A DNA stretch of 64,000 nucleotides from Bacteroidota bacterium (GCA_028876495.1 JAGWRO010000011.1:86075-150074), one strand, 5' to 3'. Positions 46,396 through 54,993 are shown, counted from the first letter of the stretch. Notes: generated from the sequence alone by a model not told the origin. Translations and numbers: made by a program.

Positions 46396-47922
46396 TCAAT
46401 CCACTCTCCTTAAATAATTTTTTTTAACGCTGTTCAAAATAACCGGACGCTGATCAGGCAGAAAGAGCCTTACATTTTCATAAAAGAGAGCTTTAGCATC
46501 AGTAGTTTCCAAACCCTTATCTGCGGTGATCATCATATTTTTGAAATAAATACTATCCACAGGCATTTCAGGCAAACCGGTGATTGAAATAGCATTCTCC
46601 GCGCCTTTGCAGTAAATACTGTCGAAATAAAAATCAGTAAAGTGTGGCGTTTTATCACGAATTTTCATAGGGGCATTACCCTTCACTTTTCCTGCAGGCA
46701 TATCTTCATAATACGTATTGAACGAAATGGCTTCGTGAATAATATCTTTCATAAAAATATTTTTTACATAAATATTTTTTACCAGGCCGCCGCGGCCTGC
46801 GTTGCTTTTTACGCGCACACCAATATCCGTTCCGATAAAATTACAATCGCTCACAAAAATATTTTGCATGCCGCCATCTGTATTACTTCCAATTACAAAA
46901 CCGCCGTGGGCATGATATACCACGCACCTGGCTATTACCACATTTTCAAGATTAGGCGTTCCATCATCACTCTTTCCGCTCGATTTCATACAAATGCCAT
47001 CATCACCGGCGCTTACATTACAATCGTAGATCAAAACATTTTTGCAACGGCTGATGTCAATACCATCGCCGTTTTGCGCCCAGTAGGTATTAAAAATATT
47101 TACGTGGTTCATCGTAAGATTGGTGCAACTGTTTGGATAAAAAACAAATTTGGGCGAATTGCGGATGGTTACATCCAGTAGCAAAACATTTTTACAATTG
47201 ATCAGGTAAACCATATACGGTCGCAGGTAATCTCTCGCCGGCAAATAATCATGGGCTGTCAGATCTTCTTTTTTCTTTTTAAGATCTTTTACATATTGTG
47301 CTCCTTCCATGGCTTCTTTAGTGGGCCACCAAATTTTACCATTATCACTCAACACGCCGCCAGAAGAAGTAAAATCTTTCCATTGTGAAGTGGTAACTTT
47401 TTCTTTCTTCACCGGGCGCCATATCTCTCCTGCCCCGTCAATAATTCCCTCTCCTGTTATCGCCACGTTTTCAAGTCCGTAACCATAAATGGGTGAAGCA
47501 ACCACATAGTTGCTGCTTTTGCCTGAAGCTTTAATAATCGGGTATTGCGAATGATCTTTGGTCATCTGTATTAACGCGCCTCTTTCCACCACCAAATTCA
47601 CATTACTTTTTAATTGTATCGGGCCCGTAAGCCACAACCCTGGAGGAACCATCACTTTGCCGCCTCCGGCATTTGCACAGGCGTTGATCGCTTTGGCAAA
47701 AGCTTCTGTATTTAAAGTATGTCCGTCGCCCACAGCACCATAATCTTTTATCGAAAAACTTTTACCAGGAAACAAAGGCTCCTTTACTTGTGACATTTTA
47801 AAAGGTGCGTGCGATATATACCAGCCGCTGTTTTTTGTTTGGCCAAAGGCTGAAGTACCATACAAAAGCGAAATAAAAATGCCTGTAAAAAGTAGTGGAA
47901 ATTTGGTTTTAAAAAAATTCAT
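46396..47922 (-). CDS. Secreted GH28 polygalacturonase, second
   Basis: A 508-residue beta-helix protein with a signal peptide (about 1-27, ending SAFGQ). GH28 catalytic blocks are YWAQNGDGIDISRC (Asp), SAGDDGICMKSSG (Asp pair), YHAHGGFVIGSN (His) and GVRVKSN (Arg-Lys). The sequence differs clearly from the first GH28 (for example it lacks NTDG and the lipobox), so the two probably differ in substrate or action. It is separated from the main locus by the divergent regulator and has its own promoter with the shared operator. Confidence 0.93.
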   Translation of the reverse strand: MNFFKTKFPLLFTGIFISLLYGTSAFGQTKNSGWYISHAPFKMSQVKEPLFPGKSFSIKDYGAVGDGHTLNTEAFAKAINACANAGGGKVMVPPGLWLTGPIQLKSNVNLVVERGALIQMTKDHSQYPIIKASGKSSNYVVASPIYGYGLENVAITGEGIIDGAGEIWRPVKKEKVTTSQWKDFTSSGGVLSDNGKIWWPTKEAMEGAQYVKDLKKKKEDLTAHDYLPARDYLRPYMVYLINCKNVLLLDVTIRNSPKFVFYPNSCTNLTMNHVNIFNTYWAQNGDGIDISRCKNVLIYDCNVSAGDDGICMKSSGKSDDGTPNLENVVIARCVVYHAHGGFVIGSNTDGGMQNIFVSDCNFIGTDIGVRVKSNAGRGGLVKNIYVKNIFMKDIIHEAISFNTYYEDMPAGKVKGNAPMKIRDKTPHFTDFYFDSIYCKGAENAISITGLPEMPVDSIYFKNMMITADKGLETTDAKALFYENVRLFLPDQRPVILNSVKKNYLRRVD

Positions 47923-47954
47923 TAGAAGTATTTTGATGAAAGCAATAACTCTTT

Positions 47955-48007
47955 CAAAAATAGAAACGCTTTTATAAAGCGGGCAATTTATTTACGGAAA
48001 CGTTGCC
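47955..48007 (-). promoter_or_regulatory. Promoter and LacI-type operator of the second GH28
   Basis: On the minus strand TATTTTTG (47955-47962) matches the Bacteroidota -7 box TAnnTTTG, and TTG (47984-47986) lies 21 bases upstream as the -33 element. The operator-like stretch, starting TTTATTTACGG and ending AAACGTTGCC, occupies 47987-48007, directly adjoining the -33 box. It differs at only three of 21 positions from the site before GH105. The start codon is at 47922. Confidence 0.65.
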
Positions 48008-48098
48008 AGGAAAAAATTAAAGATGAAATTAAATCTATCGCCATTTTGTTGAAAACTTCAGCAACAAATCTTTGATAAAAAGGACGACAGTCTTTAAA

Positions 48099-48117
48099 TT
48101 TGACAAAATCTGTCAAA
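48099..48117 (+). promoter_or_regulatory. Operator palindrome of the XRE-MntA/HepT operon
   Basis: TTTGACA-AAATC-TGTCAAA is a perfect 7-5-7 dyad ending 15 bases before the start of the XRE-containing antitoxin. Position and symmetry fit autorepression by its helix-turn-helix. Confidence 0.65.
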
Positions 48118-48132
48118 ACAGATAAATTCAAA

Positions 48133-48720
48133 ATGGACAGTTTTGGTGACAATATTAGAAAATTGAGAGAGAATAAGGAACTGCCTTTGCGGACAGTTGC
48201 TGCTTTTCTTGACATTGACCAGGCAATACTTAGTAAAATTGAACGGGGACAACGCAAGTCCACAAGAGAACAAGTCGTGAAATTGGCGAAGTATTTTAAA
48301 GTTAAAGAAAATGACTTACTGGTTGCGTGGCTTAGCGACAAACTGGTTTATGAACTAGAGGACGAAGAGATGGCATTGAAGGCTTTGCAGGTAGCAGAAG
48401 AGAAAGTAGCATATGCCGCTTTTAAAAAAATTGATAGAAGGGATACTTTAAAAAAATTGAAAAACGGATTAAAAAAATTCCCTCTGATAGAAAAGGCATG
48501 GATATACGGCTCCTTTGCCCGTGAGGATGACGGCCCCAAAAGCGACGTGGATATTGCTTTACAAACTAATGATACATTTACTTATTTCGATTTGGCAGAA
48601 GTGCAACATCAATTGGAAAATAGTATAAACAGAAAAATTGATGTGGGCTTTATGGATTCCTTTAAGCCTTATATATTGGAGCATGTAAAACCCGACTTAA
48701 AACTTATTTATGAAAGATAG
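48133..48720 (+). CDS. MntA-like nucleotidyltransferase antitoxin with N-terminal XRE domain
   Basis: The 195-residue protein fuses an XRE/Cro helix-turn-helix (about 1-65, FGDNIRKLRENKELPLRTVAAFLD) to a minimal nucleotidyltransferase. The motif GSF...SDVD starting at Gly126 has exactly the GSX10DXD spacing of MntA antitoxins. Characterised MntA proteins inactivate HepT by attaching AMP units to a tyrosine. The ATG at 48133 is used; a longer frame starts with TTG inside the operator. It overlaps hepT by 11 bases. The fused XRE domain means the antitoxin can probably repress its own operon. Confidence 0.9.
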   Translation: MDSFGDNIRKLRENKELPLRTVAAFLDIDQAILSKIERGQRKSTREQVVKLAKYFKVKENDLLVAWLSDKLVYELEDEEMALKALQVAEEKVAYAAFKKIDRRDTLKKLKNGLKKFPLIEKAWIYGSFAREDDGPKSDVDIALQTNDTFTYFDLAEVQHQLENSINRKIDVGFMDSFKPYILEHVKPDLKLIYER

Positions 48721-49057
48721 CCATGTTGAAAGCCGGCAACGGCTGCAACATATTGAACAGGCAATTGCTGATATTGAAAAATTTACAAAAAGCGAAAGCC
48801 TGGAAACCTTTTGCGAAAAAGATATACTGCATGATGCAGTAATGATGCAGTTTATTATTATTGGCGAAGCTATTATTAATGTAGAAAACGAAAAATTAGA
48901 TAAATATGATTATCCGTGGTATAAAGTAAAATCGTTCAGGAATATGATTGCACATGAGTATTTTAATATCAAGCTACCTGCAGTGTGGAAGATAATTGAA
49001 AACGATTTGCAGCAACTGAAAGAAGTAGTACAAACAATACTAAAAAAAGAATTTTAA
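48710..49057 (+). CDS. HepT-like HEPN ribonuclease toxin
   Basis: This 115-residue all-helical protein of the DUF86/HepT family carries the active motif RNMIAHEY (Arg77, His82, Tyr84), exactly RX4HXY. In the known system the Tyr is the residue modified by MntA, and the unmodified enzyme cuts RNA. All three residues are intact, so the toxin is likely functional. Together with the upstream gene it forms a complete type VII toxin-antitoxin pair at the edge of a dead restriction locus. Confidence 0.92.
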   Translation: MKDSHVESRQRLQHIEQAIADIEKFTKSESLETFCEKDILHDAVMMQFIIIGEAIINVENEKLDKYDYPWYKVKSFRNMIAHEYFNIKLPAVWKIIENDLQQLKEVVQTILKKEF

Positions 49058-49201
49058 CCGATGCCAACACTCCAAAAAGGAAAAACATTTGTACAAAACC
49101 ATCACTTAGCGGTGAAGTACCACCAGATTGTGCCACGAAAAGACCTGTCGGTTTTAGCATTTTGAATTTATATTTACCACAAATTAAATTTGCGCTTTCA
49201 T

Positions 49202-49801
49202 ATGTACCACAAGTTTATTAATTTTTTTTTCTTTGGATTGCCCTTGATTCTTTTATTTGGCTGTACTCATCAAATAAATTGTTTTCAGGAATACCGGTGT
49301 ATGAAAAAATACAAACTTTCTGTTTTAATTCAGAACAAAGACTATGGAAATATTTTCGTTATCCTAAAAAATAATAGTTTAAGAAGAGTAGGACCAATTG
49401 ATAGTTTGCATTTTATTTTTTATCGCTATAATATTAATTTAAGGCAACCAATACACGATAGTATTTTAGCCAGTTCAGAAAAAGATATTATAGGAGTTGA
49501 CTATGATCGACCTATAGTGTTTTATTCAAGTCCAAATTTGAATTCTTTAAAAATTGAAAGTAAAAGAGAGTTTGCAACTAAAATTCCGCTTGAATCTCTA
49601 CTAATGGCGGTTAAGAAATTTGGTAAGCCAGATAATCAAATTCAAATTAACAGCGAATTTCAAATTTTTTGGGAGGGATTCAGAAAAGGAAGAAAAATTT
49701 ATCATTTGCCGTCCTCCTTTTTCAAAATACAAAACGATACGGTGTCTAATGTGATTCGAAAATTGAAGGTTGAGTTTGAAAGCGCTCCTTCCAAACACTA
49801 A
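49202..49801 (+). CDS. Lipoprotein of unknown function
   Basis: From the ATG at 49202 the protein has 199 residues. It opens with a strongly hydrophobic signal (FINFFFFGLPLILLFGC) ending in a lipobox Cys. The rest is mixed alpha/beta, rich in Lys, Asn and Ile, with no motif I recognise. The frame start given by a TTG upstream is less likely. It lies between the toxin-antitoxin pair and the mod remnant and is more A/T-rich than the pectin genes, consistent with acquired DNA. Confidence 0.65.
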   Translation: MYHKFINFFFFGLPLILLFGCTHQINCFQEYRCMKKYKLSVLIQNKDYGNIFVILKNNSLRRVGPIDSLHFIFYRYNINLRQPIHDSILASSEKDIIGVDYDRPIVFYSSPNLNSLKIESKREFATKIPLESLLMAVKKFGKPDNQIQINSEFQIFWEGFRKGRKIYHLPSSFFKIQNDTVSNVIRKLKVEFESAPSKH

Positions 49802-49853
49802 AAGCAGTGTAATTAGAGTAACAATAAATTGCCTTAAAAAACTGAGAATATAA

Positions 49854-50195
49854 ATAATTAATTTTACAAAACCAGAAATACGAACTATTTCAGAGGGTGG
49901 AGGGGGTATTTCTTTACATGATAATTTGATAATACAAGGGGACAACCTGAAAGCAAATCCAACAACAGGTTTTATAGGCGAAACCAAAAATTATGAACTG
50001 TACATGTTTTACAAACCCGACTTTGAATGGCTGAAACGCAATGCCCTTACATTAGATGGTGTAAAAGCAATGCCAAAGTTTAAAGACAAACAGCGTTTGG
50101 TATTTGCACCGGCAAAATATGTAGATGATTATACCTGCATGGAAAACCGTATTGATTTTTGCCAGTTGCCATATGAAATTTATAAACTAAAATAA
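49854..50195 (+). pseudogene. Type III restriction-modification methyltransferase (mod), internally deleted
   Basis: One frame reads FTKPEIRTISEGGG, then LHDNLIIQGDNLKA, which in Mod proteins lies just before the catalytic DPPY region. It then jumps directly to NPTTGFIGETKNYELYMFYK and RLVFAPAKYVDDYT...CQLPYEIYKLK, which is a Mod C-terminus. The entire SAM-binding and catalytic middle is absent, and no start codon is visible at the left end. It is a dead fragment created by an in-frame internal deletion. Confidence 0.75.
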
Positions 50196-50205
50196 ATTTA
50201 AGAAC

Positions 50206-51024
50206 ATGAAACTTATTAAAGGAAATTTTTCTGAAAAAAACAAAGGAGCAATGCTTACCCAACAGAAGCTGGAACAACAAGGCCATAAAACCATGCTAAA
50301 CGAAGAAGTTCCTTATTCCGCCATGTTGCTTGATTTGCTAAAACCATTTATGGCGGAAACCCCACACCCCGATGAACTGGAACAAATTTTGGGACTCGGC
50401 ATCGTTGGCTGGAACATGGCGGTTTCAAAAGCAACTGGTTTCCCCGATTTTGAACAAATGTTTGATACAACTTTAAACTCCATAGAAGTCAGTAAAAATG
50501 ATACGACCATAGTAAAAGACATCATGGCTGCAAAACAGATGAAATATCCGGAACACATGAACTTTATAGAAAACTATGAATTAATTGAAGATGCTAATGG
50601 GATGATGCATGTTTCGGTTATCAGTAAACCTTTCAGCCATTTAATGAGTAATTTGGAAATGGAGGACGAAGAATTAGAAGAATTGCAGTATGAGGAAGGT
50701 TTTGTAAACCGGGATGCCCTGTTAGTAAAACCTAAGCCGGCATTTTGGAATTGGTTTAAACTGAATGACAATGATTTTGAGGCGCCGCAATTTCCCATGG
50801 AAAATACTATTTACCTGATAGGCGAAAAAGATTCAGACAAAGAAACTACCAACTGGCTGAAGAAAAATTTCGATAAAATTTTTATCAATGAATTAGAATA
50901 TTGGATAACTGACGAAGACTACTGGCCAAAGAAAAGGAATTATAAAATGTTTACTGATTTTTTTCAACTGGAATACCACAGCATGGTGATGGATTTGGAA
51001 AAGGAACCTGTAATTAAAGATTGA
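50206..51024 (+). CDS. Intact unknown protein between mod and res remnants
   Basis: A 272-residue acidic soluble protein with an intact frame from ATG to stop. The N-terminal half (about 1-100) is helical and includes HPDELEQILGLGIVGWNMAV. The C-terminal half has a pattern of aromatic and acidic residues (PAFWNWFKLNDND, ENTIYLIGEKDSD, DEDYWPKKRNYKMFTDFFQLEYHSMV). I recognise no family. It lies 10 bases after the mod remnant and one base before the res remnant, so it was part of the type III operon. It remains open although both partners are broken. Confidence 0.75.
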   Translation: MKLIKGNFSEKNKGAMLTQQKLEQQGHKTMLNEEVPYSAMLLDLLKPFMAETPHPDELEQILGLGIVGWNMAVSKATGFPDFEQMFDTTLNSIEVSKNDTTIVKDIMAAKQMKYPEHMNFIENYELIEDANGMMHVSVISKPFSHLMSNLEMEDEELEELQYEEGFVNRDALLVKPKPAFWNWFKLNDNDFEAPQFPMENTIYLIGEKDSDKETTNWLKKNFDKIFINELEYWITDEDYWPKKRNYKMFTDFFQLEYHSMVMDLEKEPVIKD

Positions 51025-51025
51025 T

Positions 51026-52202
51026 ATGCGATTAAAACATTACCAGGAGAAAGTGATTAAAGCACTCAAAGATTATTTGGGTGAACTTTCAGAATTTAAA
51101 GCCACATATCAAAAGGCTTTAGAGTTTGATGCGGACATAGCAAGGGATTATAATTTTCCAAAACGGGCATGAGAAAAATCTACAGGCAAAATTATCTATC
51201 ACCCTAAAACAACCAGTTTAGGAGAACCCTTGCCGGATATTTATTTAAAAGTGCCAACGGATAGCGGTAAAACTTTATTGGCTTGTCATTGTATTGACCT
51301 GATACAAAAAACTTATCTCAAAAAGCAAACCGGTTTAATACTTTGGGTTGTTCCTTCCACTCAAATTTACAGGCAAACTATCTTAGCATTAAAAGACAGG
51401 GAACATCCGTACCGGCAGATTTTAGATATTAGCAGCGGCGGCAGAACATTGATAAAAGAGAAAACAGAAATGTTCAACCGTTTGGATGTGGAAGAAAATT
51501 TAATGGTACTGATGTTGATGCTGCCATCTGCCAACAGGCAAAATAGAGAAATATTAAAAATTTTCCGTGATGCCTGAGGTTATACAGATTTCTTCCCTGC
51601 TGAAGATAACTATCCTGCACAGGAAGAACTCTTAAAGAAAATAACAAACCTTGACTGCTTCGGCGATAACCCCTCCAAAAGGAACACTGGAAATAGACGA
51701 AGCCTTTTTAGCAAAGCAAATATCTGAGATTGTACCTAATCAGTGGATATGTTATACTTTAGGTGACAATGCTCTTAAACTGCTTTCAAAAAAGTATGAC
51801 CGGGAAACCATTGCTTCCAACTTTGTTTTTATTATTGAAGAACTAAAAAATATTTTAGAAAAGCAAAAAAACCTTTTAGCAGAAAAAGTATTTAGACATC
51901 TGCTTGAGAAAAAGAAATTGCATTTCTTCCTGATTTCCGGCAAGGGAGGTTTTGTTCTTCCTAATAGAATTAAAGTAAAAGGAAATAAACAATTAATCAG
52001 AAGTAATAATCAGGCTGTTCAAAAATCTTTGTTTGACGGAAAAGTTGAAGAGGAATTTGATACTGATTTGGAAAAATCAGTTGCAATTTATTTGGATGAA
52101 CAGGAGCAATTACTTTGGTGATATCGAAACAGGGTTAGAAGAGATTTTCATATTCAGGGTTGGAAGAAAAATAGAATTTGGCCTGACTTTGTTGCTGCCA
52201 AA
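51026..52202 (+). pseudogene. Type III restriction enzyme Res subunit, degraded
   Basis: The start MRLKHYQEKVIKALKDYLG and following KALEFDADIARDYNFPKRA are a Res N-terminus. A TGA at 51170-51172 replaces a Trp codon. The frame continues LGEPLPDIYLKVPTDSGKTLLA (helicase motif I, with DS in place of GG) and ISSGGRTLIKEKTEMFNRLDVEENL to a TGA at 51575. After NLDCFGDN a deletion and frameshift jump to GTLEIDEAFLAKQISEIVPN, the endonuclease end. A third TGA (52119-52121) again replaces Trp, followed by YRNRVRRDFHIQGWKKNRIW-PDFVAAK. The frame then meets a REP-like palindrome. No active enzyme can be made. Confidence 0.85.
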
Positions 52203-52238
52203 GCTCCCTCTCTTTTGGAGAGGGCCGGGGGTGAGGCC
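52203..52238 (+). repeat. REP-like palindrome ending the res remnant, copy B
   Basis: Stem CCCTCTC at 52206-52212 and GAGAGGG at 52218-52224, followed by CCGGGGGTGAGGCC. Structure and flanking GGGGTGAGGCC match the element at 33315-33348. It lies exactly at the point where similarity to Res stops (PDFVAAK), so insertion or recombination at this element probably truncated the gene. Confidence 0.7.
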
Positions 52239-52455
52239 GGCAGAATAAAATAAATGCGATGATGCAATAGAAATAGCAGACATAGCAAGTTAGGTACATT
52301 TGCAAGGCTAGCAATGCAGACTCCAAAAAGCCAACCACTATCCGAAATTTGTATTTTGCAATAAAAGCTCCCTTCAAAACCTACACTCTGCCAATAGAAA
52401 AAAATGGACTAACATTGCATCCAAAAAGTAGTTAAGATTTTTACAGAATTGAATT

Positions 52456-52878
52456 ATGAAATATTATAAAGTTATCGGCCTTGTTGCCTGTATAGCACTT
52501 GTTGCCAGTTGTTTTCTTCCATGGGCTCATTATCCTGATCTCAACAAATCTTTTACCGGTTTTTTTACTGAGCAGAATGTCTATGGAAAACCGGGGGTCG
52601 CTTTTACTTTCTTTGCGGTGGTCTCGCTGGTTTTAATTTTCATCAATAAGTTATGGGCTAAAAGGACACTGATCTTTTTTGCTGCACTCAACATAGGGTA
52701 TTTGCTAAAAACCTACGTTATCTTCACCTCATGCTACAAAGGCTATTGTCCCCAAAAAGAATACGGTCTTTATTGTCTGATTATTAGCTCAGTTGTATTA
52801 TTACTCGTTTCTTTTTTCCCTGACATAAAGCTGAGTGATAATGAAAAAAAAGAAACCGATACAGCACCCGTGGAATAG
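52456..52878 (+). CDS. Small four-helix membrane protein of unknown function
   Basis: The 140-residue protein has four hydrophobic segments (about 5-23, 47-65, 70-87, 104-122) and a charged C-terminal tail (KLSDNEKKETDTAPVE). Residues between the helices include Cys-containing loops (SCYKGYCPQKEYG). No family is recognised. It is monocistronic and followed by a post-stop repeat copy. Confidence 0.7.
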   Translation: MKYYKVIGLVACIALVASCFLPWAHYPDLNKSFTGFFTEQNVYGKPGVAFTFFAVVSLVLIFINKLWAKRTLIFFAALNIGYLLKTYVIFTSCYKGYCPQKEYGLYCLIISSVVLLLVSFFPDIKLSDNEKKETDTAPVE

Positions 52879-52927
52879 GAAAACTTTTATGATATAACAG
52901 TCATCTGTAAACGAAACAGTTGAAAAT

Positions 52928-52955
52928 AAAAATCCGGTTTATTTATTTGTTCACT
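52928..52955 (+). repeat. Post-stop repeat, copy 8 of 9
   Basis: AAAAATCCGG then TTTATTTATTTGTTCACT, 49 bases after the membrane protein stop and in its orientation. The first 21 bases are the same as in the copy after lptD. Confidence 0.55.
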
Positions 52956-52982
52956 ATTCCGTAATTCACAACTCACTCCCCG

Positions 52983-54992
52983 CTATTCAAACAATTCCGC
53001 ACGGTTCTTCGGCCTTTCAGCATCAAGCCATTTAAAATCTTTCAATTTTTTCTGATCTTCCGGAATTTGATCCATCGGGTACATGGTTCCCTGCACTGAA
53101 TTGATAAAAAGCACTTTCCTGAGATCATCATCCTTAAAATACAGATCGATCACATCGCCTATAGCTCGGTTCATCCCGATGTAAGCGCTGTCGTCATCCT
53201 GCATATAATAAATACTTTGCGCCTGGGTTCCTCTTACGCGCATGTAATCAATTTTTCCATCCACAAAATAGCCGTTGATCGTTTTGCCGCTCATCTGGTT
53301 AAAAAAACCTTCTTTTGTTTTGTTTACTACCAGGCCGTTATCAAAAACAAACAACCTTGCAGGCTGTTTGTTTTTTGTATAAAGAAAGATGGTATCGCCT
53401 GCTATTTGCGTATTTCCGCTCCAAACAACCGGGCTATAGTACAATCGAAAAGTTGAATCTTTTGAAGAAATAAACATGCTGTCACAAACGCTCTGCAAAG
53501 AATCATTAAAAATCTTTACGTGATGAAAAGCCAGGAAATATCGTATCGCTGTGTCAGATTTATTCGTTGAATCTTTGATTAGTTTGACATCGGTTTTCAA
53601 ACTATCAGGAAAAGTGGCAGCGATCTTTTTGGTTGAATCAACCGGTAATGAATAAGTAATACTACTATCACGCTGCATTTTGTTTTTTAAAGAATCTGGT
53701 GTAACCGATTTTGCAATTACTTTTTTAGTTGAATCTTTTGTTATCAAAGAATCGCGCGGCGGTTTTTTCAGAATTGATTGTGAAGTATCTTTTGGCTGAA
53801 CAGGCGGGCTTTGTGTTAAAGGCCGAATACCCTGAAAAATTTTAGAAGAGTCTTTTTGCAAAATCTTTTTGGTTGAATCAACGGTTTGCGGGTGTTGTTT
53901 CAGAAAAAACTGCTCGGTAGTATCGGTTGAAATTGTTTGCTGCACCTTCCTGTTTTCTGAAGTATCTACGTTGATCGTTGAATCATTTTGCAATACTTTG
54001 TTTTCGTTTTTTACGAAAGAGGTAAAACCTGAAAAAATGGTGTCAGCAGCAATGTAAGTGCTGTCGTTTTTTTGTTTGATGATCAACACCGGTTTTCGCG
54101 TGGCCAAAAAAGAATTCTTTTTTTTATTCATAAAAACCTGGTTGGCAATGATGGTATAACCGCCAGCCGAATCTATAATAACTGCGTTTCCCTCGAGTTG
54201 GGCATTGCCGGTTTTATTTTCAAGCGCCATCGTATTGGCAGAGTATAAGCGACCGCTGCTGTCCTTTACTGTTGCGCGGTTGGTGAAAAATGCATTGCCT
54301 GTATTAAGGTCATAGGTTCCATTGCTGGTATTAATATCTACTTCAGGAGTTTTAATATTGGTAGGACTAATAAAAGTTGTTTGCCGGGTTTGCATATTGT
54401 ACAAAAGCGAATCAGCCCTGATTTGTTTTTGGGGTTCATCCAGTTTTACATTCTTCTTAAAATAAATATCTTTTGTATCATCGTAGTACGTTCCTTCCAC
54501 ACTGGTAATTACACTTTTGCCTTCGATTATTTTTCCGCCATTATGAAAATTGCCAATACCGGTTTGCATATTGTAATCAAGGTCGTCTGTAAAAAGGGTG
54601 CCGCTTTTGTTGGTAAGTTTTACTTTGTTTTTGAGGTAAGCAATTTTTTCAACGCCCAAATATTTGAGATACTGGCTGTAAGTATGAACCGTGTCGGCCT
54701 GGTTGATTTCAATATTTCCGAAAGCTTCCAATATGTGCGTAACAGGATTTACCACCGCGCTGTCGCTGTGAAAAATGGTCGTTCCCTGCTGAATGATAGC
54801 GCCACCTGCAATGGTTTGGATCGTCGTATTGGAATCAATTTTAATGGCCCGCATACTTGGGCCACGGATAATTTCAAATTCCCTTACTGTATCTGTGGAA
54901 GGTGGCGCCGGCGGCGGAGAAACCTGGGCAAATGAAACATAACCTGACCCTAAAAAAAAAATGAGGAAGAAATATTTCAGTTTTTGAAACAT
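52983..54992 (-). CDS. OstA/LptA-like periplasmic protein with long repetitive linker
   Basis: A 669-residue protein with a signal peptide (1-22). Residues about 40-320 form OstA/LptA-type beta-jellyroll repeats (VVNPVTHILEAFGNIEINQADTVHTYSQ, YNMQTGIGNFHNGGKIIEGKS). A low-complexity linker of about 330-470 is full of DSTKK/DSTN-type units. A second OstA-like stretch covers about 480-650. LptA relatives carry lipopolysaccharide between the two membranes. The position beside an MCE protein and near lptD supports an envelope-lipid role. The linker is far longer than in proteobacterial LptA. Confidence 0.85.
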   Translation of the reverse strand: MFQKLKYFFLIFFLGSGYVSFAQVSPPPAPPSTDTVREFEIIRGPSMRAIKIDSNTTIQTIAGGAIIQQGTTIFHSDSAVVNPVTHILEAFGNIEINQADTVHTYSQYLKYLGVEKIAYLKNKVKLTNKSGTLFTDDLDYNMQTGIGNFHNGGKIIEGKSVITSVEGTYYDDTKDIYFKKNVKLDEPQKQIRADSLLYNMQTRQTTFISPTNIKTPEVDINTSNGTYDLNTGNAFFTNRATVKDSSGRLYSANTMALENKTGNAQLEGNAVIIDSAGGYTIIANQVFMNKKKNSFLATRKPVLIIKQKNDSTYIAADTIFSGFTSFVKNENKVLQNDSTINVDTSENRKVQQTISTDTTEQFFLKQHPQTVDSTKKILQKDSSKIFQGIRPLTQSPPVQPKDTSQSILKKPPRDSLITKDSTKKVIAKSVTPDSLKNKMQRDSSITYSLPVDSTKKIAATFPDSLKTDVKLIKDSTNKSDTAIRYFLAFHHVKIFNDSLQSVCDSMFISSKDSTFRLYYSPVVWSGNTQIAGDTIFLYTKNKQPARLFVFDNGLVVNKTKEGFFNQMSGKTINGYFVDGKIDYMRVRGTQAQSIYYMQDDDSAYIGMNRAIGDVIDLYFKDDDLRKVLFINSVQGTMYPMDQIPEDQKKLKDFKWLDAERPKNRAELFE

Positions 54993-54993
54993 G

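Noticed and set aside
48969..49160. Minus-strand ORF of 63 residues (LFVAQSGGTSPLSDGF) after hepT
   Set aside because: It overlaps the 3' end of hepT on the opposite strand and has no start context. It may be a dispersed sequence, but no second copy is visible in the window.
51170..52121. Recoding of TGA as tryptophan in the res region
   Set aside because: TGA ends many intact genes here (for example satD and the 272-residue gene), and the same region also has a frameshift and deletions, so decay explains it.
52135..52377. Minus-strand ORF of 80 residues with PHPRPSPKERE
   Set aside because: It is produced by reading through the REP-like palindrome; the rest has no protein-like features.
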